NCBI GenBank assembly: GCA_905215675.1
Contig: CAJMRA010000036.1
Coordinates: 1 to 11,737, forward strand
DNA length: 11,737 nucleotides
Origin: an uncultured bacterium
Lineage (GTDB): Bacteria > Desulfobacterota > Desulfovibrionia > Desulfovibrionales > Desulfovibrionaceae
Direction: 5' to 3'
The number at the start of each line of letters is the position of its first letter. The stretch's first letter is position 1. The notes under the pieces are model-generated. The model made no database searches. It was not told the origin of the DNA and was given only the letters and a program-made list of their open reading frames with translations. Positions 1 to 5,432 of the stretch are shown here, one piece after another. The translations under genes were made by a program, and so were the position numbers.

Positions 1-16
1 GAAGAATTACGGGAAC

Positions 17-35
17 GCCTTTCCTGCGGAAAGGC
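17..35 (-). terminator. Hairpin downstream of metG, possible terminator
   Basis: A perfect 8-bp stem (GCCTTTCC at 17-24, GGAAAGGC at 28-35) with a 3-nt loop lies 66-84 nt past the metG stop in the direction of metG transcription. In that sense it is followed by a moderately T-rich stretch (GTTCCCGTAATTCTTC) rather than a clean U-run, so it is a weak-tail intrinsic terminator at best. It could equally serve a gene entering from the left. The hairpin is seen directly; the terminator role is inferred. Confidence 0.5.
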
Positions 36-39
36 TGGG

Positions 40-61
40 CCCCTTGCGCGCCAGCAAGGGG
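40..61. repeat. Inverted repeat after metG (8-bp stem, 6-nt loop)
   Basis: CCCCTTGC (40-47) and GCAAGGGG (54-61) form a perfect 8-bp stem with a 6-nt loop. It lies between the metG stop and the 17-35 hairpin and overlaps the 18-bp element at 57-74, so the two structures would compete for the same bases. It has no T-run on either side and is probably part of a composite 3'-end structure that slows transcription or protects the mRNA end. Confidence 0.5.
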
Positions 62-74
62 GTTCCCCTCCCCC
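57..74 (-). repeat. Copy 1 of an 18-bp G/C-tract element found after metG and addB
   Basis: Read on the minus strand (the metG sense) this is GGGGGAGGGGAACCCCCT. The identical 18 bases occur on the plus strand at 11697-11714 downstream of addB. In both places the element lies within about 90 nt of a stop codon and in the same orientation relative to the gene. Its core (AGGGG, loop AAC, CCCCT) can fold into a small hairpin. It is probably a dispersed 3'-end or intergenic repeat of this genome. Confidence 0.65.
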
Positions 75-100
75 CAGAAGAGCCACTCAGTGTCAGCCGC

Positions 101-2044
101 CTAGGCGATGCCGCTGCCTTCGGGCATGGCGTCGGCGGGTTGCAGCAGACAGAGCTTGCCGTCCTTTTCGGCGGTCAGCACCATGCCGCAGGAGACAAGG
201 CCGCGAATCTTTCGGGGAGCGAGGTTCAGCACGGCGCAGACCTGCTTGCCGATGAGATCCTGCGGGGCGTAATATTCGGCAAGGCCGGAAAGAATCTGAC
301 GCGTCTGTCCTTCGCCGAAGTCTATTTCAAGGCGCAGGATGCGATCGGCGTCGGGATGCTTTTCGGCATGGCGGATGGTGCCGACGCGCATGTCGACGGC
401 CTTGAAGTGATCGAAGCTGATTTCTCCCGGAGCGGGCGTTGCGGCGGCCGGAGCCTTCTTTTCCTTTTTGGCCTTCTTTTCACCGGCCGGCGGGGTCGTC
501 GGCGCGGGCATGTCGCGGCGTGGGAAAAGGTTGGAGGAGGCGGCCAGCGCCGTTCCCGGCGTCAGCAGGGTGAAGTCGTCCTCTTCGGCATCCAGCGAGG
601 CGACCGGAACGGCGGTGTCGCTGACGTCCTGACCGAGCTGGCGCAGCAGGGTGACGGAAGCCTGCGGCATGACCGGCCAGACGCAGACGGCGACCTTGCG
701 CATGGCCGTCAGCAGTACCTGCATGACGGTGCCGAGGCGGAGCGTGTCCCCGTTTTTGTAAAGCGTCCAGGGCGCCTGGGCGTCAACGTACTTGTTGAGG
801 GCGCGCACCAGTTCCCAGAGGGATTCCAGCGCCTGAGAGAACTGGACGTTGCCGAAGAGCTGGCGGAAGTTGCGCAGGGCGTCGGCGGCAAGTTCCGCGA
901 CGGCCTTGTCCTCGTCATTGAGCGGACCGGCTTCGGGGACCTTGCTGTCGCAGTACTTGGCGCACATGGAAAGCACCCGGCTGAACAGGTTGCCGAGGTC
1001 GTTGGCCAGATCGGCGTTGGTGCGGCTGATGAAGGCGTCTTCGCTGAAGCTGGCGTCGGAGCCGAAGTGCATTTCCCGCAGGAGGAAATAGCGGAAGGCA
1101 TCCTGTCCGAAGCGTCGGCACATGTCCACGGGATCGACGACGTTGCCCAGGGATTTGGACATCTTGGTGTCGCGTACAAGCCAGTAGCCGTGAACGTTCA
1201 GGCGCTTGTAGAGGGGCATGCCCGCGGCCTTGAGCATGGTGGGCCAGAAGATGCCGTGCGGCTTGAGAATGTCCTTGGCCACGAGGTGTTCACCCGGCCA
1301 GTAGCGGGCATAGTCGCCCTCGGGCCAGCCCAGCGCGCTGATGTAGTTGAGCAGCGCGTCAAACCAGACGTAGCAGACATAGTCCTTGTCGAACGGCAGT
1401 TCGATGCCCCAGGTCAGGCGCGACTTGGGGCGCGAGATGCAGAGGTCTTCCAGACCGCCGGAATCAAGCATGCCCAGCAGTTCGTTGCGGTAGCGCTCGG
1501 GACGGATGAAATCGGGATGCTGTTCGATGTATTCGCGCAGCCAGGGAAGATATTTCGACATCTTGAAGAAGTAGTTCTTCTCGCTGATGAATTCCGGCTT
1601 TGTCTGATGCTGCGGGCACAGGCCGTTTTCCAGTTCCTTTTCCGTATAGAAGCGTTCGCAGCCGTAGCAGTAATGGCCGCCGAACTCGCCGAAATAGATG
1701 TCCCCGGCGTCATAGACCTTTTGCAGGAAGCGCTGCACGGCCCTGATATGCTGTTCGTCGGTGGTGCGCACGAAACGGTCGTTGGCAACGCCCAGCTGCG
1801 GCCAGAGTTCCTGAAAACGGGCGCTGATGCCGTCCACGAATTCCTTGGGGGCCTTGCCCTCCTTTTCGGCGGCCTGCACGATCTTGTCGCCGTGTTCGTC
1901 CGTACCGGTCAGAAAGAGCGTGTCCTCGCCGGAAAGTTTGTGATAGCGGGCCAGCGCGTCCGCGACGACGGTCGTATAGGCATGGCCGAGATGGGGCTTG
2001 GCATTGACGTAATAAATGGGCGTGGTGACGAAATAGGACTTCAT
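101..2044 (-). CDS. metG: Methionyl-tRNA synthetase with C-terminal tRNA-binding domain
   Basis: Cytoplasmic enzyme that charges tRNA-Met with methionine using ATP; 647 residues, full length. The N-terminal class I catalytic domain opens with YFVTTPIYYVNAKPHLGHAY, whose HLGH (18-21) is the HIGH signature. A zinc knuckle of the single-zinc, Thermus-like type follows (C126-x2-C129, C143-x2-H146), and the KMSKS loop is at 294-298. The anticodon-binding helical region comes next, then a Lys/Ala/Pro-rich linker (about 515-540). A C-terminal EMAP-II-like tRNA-binding and dimerisation domain (about 541-647) carries DMRVGTI and CGMVL. I chose the start at 2044 because homologues begin just before YFVTTPIYYVN and a good Shine-Dalgarno precedes it. 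An in-frame ATG 25 codons upstream (2119) overlaps the ricT stop as ATGA and is the less likely start. The gene lies 71 nt downstream of ricT on the same strand and is probably co-transcribed with it. Confidence 0.98.
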   Translation of the reverse strand: MKSYFVTTPIYYVNAKPHLGHAYTTVVADALARYHKLSGEDTLFLTGTDEHGDKIVQAAEKEGKAPKEFVDGISARFQELWPQLGVANDRFVRTTDEQHIRAVQRFLQKVYDAGDIYFGEFGGHYCYGCERFYTEKELENGLCPQHQTKPEFISEKNYFFKMSKYLPWLREYIEQHPDFIRPERYRNELLGMLDSGGLEDLCISRPKSRLTWGIELPFDKDYVCYVWFDALLNYISALGWPEGDYARYWPGEHLVAKDILKPHGIFWPTMLKAAGMPLYKRLNVHGYWLVRDTKMSKSLGNVVDPVDMCRRFGQDAFRYFLLREMHFGSDASFSEDAFISRTNADLANDLGNLFSRVLSMCAKYCDSKVPEAGPLNDEDKAVAELAADALRNFRQLFGNVQFSQALESLWELVRALNKYVDAQAPWTLYKNGDTLRLGTVMQVLLTAMRKVAVCVWPVMPQASVTLLRQLGQDVSDTAVPVASLDAEEDDFTLLTPGTALAASSNLFPRRDMPAPTTPPAGEKKAKKEKKAPAAATPAPGEISFDHFKAVDMRVGTIRHAEKHPDADRILRLEIDFGEGQTRQILSGLAEYYAPQDLIGKQVCAVLNLAPRKIRGLVSCGMVLTAEKDGKLCLLQPADAMPEGSGIA

Positions 2045-2049
2045 CAGGG

Positions 2050-2058
2050 ATTTCCTTT
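2050..2058 (-). promoter_or_regulatory. metG ribosome binding site
   Basis: In the metG sense this reads AAAGGAAAT, with 9 nt between the AGG and the ATG at 2044. It decides the start: the in-frame upstream ATG at 2119 has only a distant GGGAA about 17 nt away. Confidence 0.75.
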
Positions 2059-2104
2059 CTGTACGGGAACTCTTCCGGGAAGGTGGGGTTGACGGGGCGA
2101 CGTG

Positions 2105-2165
2105 CCGGGGGGCCGTCATGACGGCGTGCCGGACGGTTCCCGGGGGGCCGACGGCGTTGCCGGGG
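2105..2165. repeat. Imperfect direct duplication spanning the ricT stop
   Basis: CCGGGGGGCCG occurs at 2105-2115 and again at 2140-2150, a 35-bp period. Each copy is followed by an ACGGCG block and a TGCCGG block. The copy at 2105-2132 differs mainly by a 5-base TCATG insertion that contains the ricT stop (TGA on the minus strand) and creates a perfect 14-bp palindrome, GCCGTCATGACGGC, at 2112-2125. The duplicated unit encodes the end of the Pro/Ala/Ser-rich RicT tail. It looks like a small local duplication in a low-constraint region. Confidence 0.6.
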
Positions 2166-3201
2166 CATCCGCGCGGGGCTCTCCGTCCTGCCGGGGCTTG
2201 CGCTTGCGCTTGCGTTTGCCGCGTCCCTGCCCTTCCTCCGGCGGCGCGGGCGGCGTTTCCTTTTCCGTTTCCGGCGGCAGCATGTCGGCGAACAGCGCGG
2301 GATCATCGACGCTGTCCGGCGTTACGGAAACAACCAGCAGTCCGTCGCCGGTCTGGGGTTTGGGCGCGGCCTTGGCCGTGTTCTGCCTGGGGCCCTCGGG
2401 ACGGTAGGATTCCAGCGCCTGCCATTCGTCGAGGGTCAGCTCCATTTCCTCGTTGTTTTCCGTCACGACGGAAATGCTGTTGCGGAACATGTTGGCGCGC
2501 AGAACCTTCATGGCGCCCTTCTTGGTCTGGTATTTCTTGCCCAGACGGGGGCAGGAGCGATGGAACTGATCGTAATTTTCCTGTTCATAGGAAAGGCAGC
2601 AGAGCAGACGGCCGCAGATTCCTGAAATTTTTGCCGGATTGAGAAAGAGATTCTGCTCCTTGGCCATGCGGATGGTCACGGGGGCGAATTTGCGCAGATA
2701 GCGGCGGCAGCAGCAGACCATGCCGCAGTTGCCCACGGCCCCGATCATCTGCGTTTCGTGACGCACGCCGATCTGGCGCAGTTCGATACGGGCGCGGTAC
2801 TGGTGCACCAGATCCTTGACGAGTTCGCGGAAGTCGATACGCGCCGGAGCCGTGAAGTAGAAGATGAACTTGCTGCGATCGAAAAAGACCTCCACATCCA
2901 CCAGCTTCATGTCCAGATGGCGGTTGCGTATGCAGCGTCGGCAGAATTCGGCGGCTTCGAGGGAGATATCCTTGTTGGCCTGAAGCTGGGCCCTGTCTTC
3001 GTCGGTCGTGCCGCGGATGATGGCGGGCAGTTCCGATTCCGTGACGCCCGGAGGCGGCGCGGGGCAGACGCAGACGATTTCGCCCAGCGCTTCCCCCTGT
3101 TCGTGGGGAGCGAAGACCATATCGCCGCGTTGCAGATGTTCGGGGCCGAGATAATAGCTTGTCTGGTCGAGGGAATGAAAGCGAAGACCGTATATGGGCA
3201 T
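2116..3201 (-). CDS. ricT: PSP1-domain protein, RicT (YaaT) family
   Basis: 361 residues. The start MPIYGLRFHS and the following RGDMVFAP...GEALGEIV are the usual opening of RicT/YaaT proteins, and a PSP1 domain covers roughly residues 60-150. Two cysteine clusters follow: G-N-C159-G-M-V-C163-C-C165, and G-I-C196-G-R-L-L-C201-C202. In Bacillus RicT, cysteines of this kind help bind [4Fe-4S] clusters in the RicA-RicF-RicT complex, which modulates RNase Y mRNA processing, sporulation and competence. RicA and RicF are not encoded in this window, so the role here is unknown beyond a likely RNA-metabolism or Fe-S sensing function. The tail after about residue 270 is predicted disordered, Pro/Lys/Arg-rich, with an alternating KRKRKRK block at 329-335. 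The gene precedes metG on the same strand. The start at 3201 lacks a clear Shine-Dalgarno, but no better start lies upstream. Confidence 0.9.
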   Translation of the reverse strand: MPIYGLRFHSLDQTSYYLGPEHLQRGDMVFAPHEQGEALGEIVCVCPAPPPGVTESELPAIIRGTTDEDRAQLQANKDISLEAAEFCRRCIRNRHLDMKLVDVEVFFDRSKFIFYFTAPARIDFRELVKDLVHQYRARIELRQIGVRHETQMIGAVGNCGMVCCCRRYLRKFAPVTIRMAKEQNLFLNPAKISGICGRLLCCLSYEQENYDQFHRSCPRLGKKYQTKKGAMKVLRANMFRNSISVVTENNEEMELTLDEWQALESYRPEGPRQNTAKAAPKPQTGDGLLVVSVTPDSVDDPALFADMLPPETEKETPPAPPEEGQGRGKRKRKRKPRQDGEPRADAPATPSAPREPSGTPS

Positions 3202-3212
3202 GGTATGCAGTC

Positions 3213-3289
3213 GCCGCCCGCGGCGGCAGGAAAGACGTTTTCGGACGCCGGAAAGCCGTCGGAAACGCGGCGGACCGCGGGCGTTTCCG
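3213..3289 (-). promoter_or_regulatory. Structured 5' leader of ricT with three inverted repeats
   Basis: Between the candidate ricT promoter and its start codon there are three inverted repeats. CGGAAACGC/GCGTTTCCG (3260-3268, 3281-3289) has perfect 9-bp arms and a 12-nt loop. TTTTCGG/CCGGAAA (3238-3244, 3248-3254) has one mismatch and a 3-nt loop. GCCGCC/GGCGGC (3213-3218, 3222-3227) is perfect with a 3-nt loop and lies 12 nt before the ATG, where a Shine-Dalgarno would be expected. None is followed by a T-run, so they are not simple terminators. Translational or attenuation control is possible; no known riboswitch class is recognisable. Confidence 0.4.
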
Positions 3290-3328
3290 CATATCGGCGG
3301 GAAATCTCCGTGCGTACGGGGAATTTCT

Positions 3329-3358
3329 ATCTTTGGGCCATATCGCCCCCGCTGTCAA
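3329..3358 (-). promoter_or_regulatory. Candidate sigma-70 promoter for ricT-metG
   Basis: On the minus strand a perfect TTGACA -35 box (3358-3353) is followed after 18 nt by AAAGAT (3334-3329), a partial -10 match that keeps the key second A and last T. Transcription would start near 3322 and give a leader of about 120 nt before the ricT ATG. Upstream (3366-3405) the minus strand is almost purely purine. The -35 is convincing; the -10 is only moderate. Confidence 0.45.
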
Positions 3359-3427
3359 TGTCGGAGCCTTCCCCCGCTTGCCTTCCTCGCCTCTCTGCCC
3401 TACCCTGATGACGGTCCCCGACGACCG

Positions 3428-3470
3428 TTGTTTCCCTTTTTCCGCAACCCATCATATAAGAAAAGAAAGG
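3428..3470 (+). promoter_or_regulatory. Weak candidate promoter and ribosome binding site for the HD-domain gene
   Basis: TTGTTT (3428-3433) and CATATA (3453-3458) are spaced 19 nt apart, a loose sigma-70 match in a locally AT-rich patch. A dyad (ACGGTC 3411-3416, GACCGT 3423-3428) touches the -35 and could be an operator. The purine-rich AAAGAAAGG ending at 3470 is the ribosome binding site, 10 nt before the ATG. The short promoter-to-start distance makes the exact boxes uncertain. Confidence 0.35.
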
Positions 3471-3480
3471 AACCACACGC

Positions 3481-4026
3481 ATGATTTCCCGAGACGAGGC
3501 GCTGGCGCTGCTGGCGGAACATGGCGTACAAGGAGGCTTGTTGCAGCATTCCCTGGCTTCGGAAGCCGTCATGCGCGCCCTTGCGGCGCATTTCGGCGAG
3601 GATGAGGAGCTCTGGGGGCTGACGGGCCTGCTGCATGATGTGGACTATCCCGCCACGGAACAGACGCCCGAACGGCACGGCAGGGACGGGGCCGCGCTTC
3701 TGGCCGGAGAATTGCCCGAAGAGGCCTGCAACGCCATCGAGGCCCATAACGGCGAACATACGGGGAGGCAGCCGCAATCGCGTTTCGATTATGCCCTGCG
3801 CTGCGGCGAAACGGTGACGGGCATCATTGCGGCGGCCGCCCTCCTGCGTCCCACGGGCTATGACGGCATGGAACCCAAAAGCATCAAGAAAAAGATGAAG
3901 GACAAGGCCTTTGCCGCCAGCGTCAACAGGGAAACCATCAGGGAGTGCGCCCGGACGGGTCTGGAGCTGGACGCCTTTCTGGCGCTGGCCATCGGCGCCA
4001 TGGCGGCCATGCCCGCCGCGCGCTGA
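3481..4026 (+). CDS. HD (HDIG-type) domain phosphohydrolase-like protein
   Basis: 181 residues, a small stand-alone metal-dependent HD-superfamily protein, probably cytosolic (no signal peptide or membrane segment). Predicted metal ligands are H23 (LLQHSLA), the H52-D53 doublet in GLLHDVDYP, and probably H66 (ERHG) and H89 (EAHNGEH). The C-terminal part (KSIKKKMKDKAFAASVNRE, about 140-158) is the Lys-rich segment typical of this uncharacterised HDIG-like family, so it is full length. The usual Asp of the AAD-x-x-TG stretch is replaced by C-G-E110-T-V-T-G. Family members are generally annotated as HD hydrolases acting on phosphate esters or nucleotides, with no established substrate. It is divergent from ricT and lies 91 bp upstream of pfk on the same strand, so it may head the operon or be separate. 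Confidence 0.9.
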   Translation: MISRDEALALLAEHGVQGGLLQHSLASEAVMRALAAHFGEDEELWGLTGLLHDVDYPATEQTPERHGRDGAALLAGELPEEACNAIEAHNGEHTGRQPQSRFDYALRCGETVTGIIAAAALLRPTGYDGMEPKSIKKKMKDKAFAASVNRETIRECARTGLELDAFLALAIGAMAAMPAAR

Positions 4027-4103
4027 GGACATGTCATGCCGTGCGGGGACGCCTCCCGTCCTTTGCCGGGCGGCGCTTCCCGGGCGGCGAATCGCCTGAC
4101 AAC

Positions 4104-4110
4104 AGGGGGA
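4104..4110 (+). promoter_or_regulatory. pfk ribosome binding site in the 91-bp gap after the HD gene
   Basis: AGGGGGA sits 7 nt before the ATG at 4118. The rest of the 91-bp gap holds a 5-bp hairpin (GGACG 4047-4051, CGTCC 4057-4061) followed by only three Ts, and a direct repeat of CCGGGCGGCG (4066-4075, 4080-4089). I see no convincing promoter or terminator there, so readthrough from the HD gene is plausible. Confidence 0.7.
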
Positions 4111-4117
4111 ACAGTCA

Positions 4118-5428
4118 ATGAGCAGTACGCCGACGCTGGATACAAGCATTTCCATCCTGGGGCCGCAGAAGATCCCGTCTCATCTGCCCTATCGCACCTG
4201 GGCGGACGATCATCCCATCATTCCGCTGTATCTTGATGCGGAAGTCAGCGAAGACGCTCCCGGCGGTATCGTGGAACTGGAAGCGGCCGGTCCCCGGCAG
4301 CATCTCTATTTCGACCCCACGCGGGCCAAGTGCGCCATCGTGACCTGCGGGGGCCTGTGTCCCGGCATCAACGACGTCATCCGCGCCATCGTGATGGAAG
4401 CCTTTCATGCCTACAACGTACCGGCCATCATGGGCATACGCTACGGTCTGGAAGGCTTCATCCAGCGCTACGGGCATCTGCCCATGGAGCTGACTCCGGC
4501 CAGGGTGACGGATATTCACCGGTTCGGGGGAACCATTCTCGGTTCCTCCCGCGGGCCGCAGTCGGCCGAGGAAATCGTGGACAGCCTCGAACGCAGCAAT
4601 ATCAGCGTCCTGTTCGTCATCGGCGGAGACGGCTCCATGAAGGCGGCGCTGTCCATCAGCCGCGAAATCCGCAATCGCGGCCTGCGTATCTCCGTCATCG
4701 GCATTCCCAAGACCATCGACAACGATATCAATTTCATTCCCCAGTCTTTCGGCTTCGATACGGCGGTCGGCAAGGCCACCGAGGCCATCGAATGCGCCCA
4801 TACCGAAGCCGGAGGCATGCCCAACGGCATCGGTCTCGTCAAGCTGATGGGCCGGGAGTCCGGCTTCATCGCCGCCCAGGCCACGCTGGCGCTCAAGCAG
4901 GTCAATTTCACCCTTGTGCCCGAAGCGCCCTTCGAGCTGGAAGGCCCGGCGGGCCTGCTGCCGGCGCTTGAACAGCGCCTGAAGGATCGCGGCCATGCGG
5001 TCATCGTCGTGGCGGAAGGGGCCGGACAGCATCTGATGGATCATCGCAGCGACGCCACGGACGCTTCCGGGAACGCCGTTCTCGGCGACGTGGCCGATCT
5101 GCTGCGCCGTTCCATTGCCGCCTACATGAAACGACGCGGCGTCACCTATAATCTCAAGTATATTGATCCCAGCTACATGATCCGTTCCGTTCCGGCCACA
5201 TCGACCGACAAGGTCTATTGCGGTTTTCTGGGACAGCATGCCGTGCATGCGGCCATGGCCGGCCGTACGGATATGGTCGTCTGCAAGATTCAGGATCGCT
5301 TTGTTCATCTGCCGCTGGAACTGGTGACGCGCCGTCGCCGCAAGCTGGACGTGCATTCGGAGCTGTGGCGGGCGGTGCTGGAATCGACGGGACAGGGCAT
5401 GATGTACGGCATGCTGCCGCAGGAGTAG
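4118..5428 (+). CDS. pfkA: 6-phosphofructokinase, long plant-like/TP0108-type, probably ATP-dependent
   Basis: Phosphorylates fructose 6-phosphate to fructose 1,6-bisphosphate in glycolysis; cytosolic. 436 residues, longer than the roughly 320-residue E. coli type because of a 75-residue N-terminal extension containing AGPRQHLYFDP, as in plant and spirochaete long-form PFKs. The PFK domain begins with VTCGGLCPGIN (C77-G78-G79...N85). The donor-site loop is GGDGS (169-173), with Gly where PPi enzymes have Asp. The catalytic loop is PKTIDND (197-203; catalytic base D201), and the sugar-binding MGRESG is at 244-249. Gly in the first loop predicts ATP use, while Lys198 in the second (Gly in E. 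coli) is shared with PPi-dependent enzymes and with ATP-dependent plant and trypanosome ones. The stop is 4 nt before the addA start, and the addA ribosome binding site lies inside the last codons. Confidence 0.95.
   Translation: MSSTPTLDTSISILGPQKIPSHLPYRTWADDHPIIPLYLDAEVSEDAPGGIVELEAAGPRQHLYFDPTRAKCAIVTCGGLCPGINDVIRAIVMEAFHAYNVPAIMGIRYGLEGFIQRYGHLPMELTPARVTDIHRFGGTILGSSRGPQSAEEIVDSLERSNISVLFVIGGDGSMKAALSISREIRNRGLRISVIGIPKTIDNDINFIPQSFGFDTAVGKATEAIECAHTEAGGMPNGIGLVKLMGRESGFIAAQATLALKQVNFTLVPEAPFELEGPAGLLPALEQRLKDRGHAVIVVAEGAGQHLMDHRSDATDASGNAVLGDVADLLRRSIAAYMKRRGVTYNLKYIDPSYMIRSVPATSTDKVYCGFLGQHAVHAAMAGRTDMVVCKIQDRFVHLPLELVTRRRRKLDVHSELWRAVLESTGQGMMYGMLPQE
5421..5425 (+). promoter_or_regulatory. 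addA ribosome binding site inside the pfk 3' end
   Basis: AGGAG overlaps the last two sense codons of pfk (CAG GAG, then TAG) and is 7 nt before the addA ATG at 5433. Ribosomes ending on pfk would be placed directly on this site, which supports translational coupling. Confidence 0.75.
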
Positions 5429-5432
5429 CCTG

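Noticed and set aside
44..2092. 682-codon plus-strand open frame opposite metG
   Set aside because: It is the complement of a clearly conserved metG. Its translation is Gly/Ala/Val-rich with no recognisable domain, as expected from codon bias in GC-rich DNA.
2045..2119. N-terminally extended MetRS starting at the ATG overlapping the ricT stop
   Set aside because: Homologues begin right before the YFVTTPIYYVN motif, the 25-residue extension is Arg/Ser/Pro-rich without motifs, and the internal ATG has the better ribosome binding site.
4047..4064. Terminator between the HD-domain gene and pfk
   Set aside because: The stem is only 5 bp and is followed by three Ts, too weak to call.
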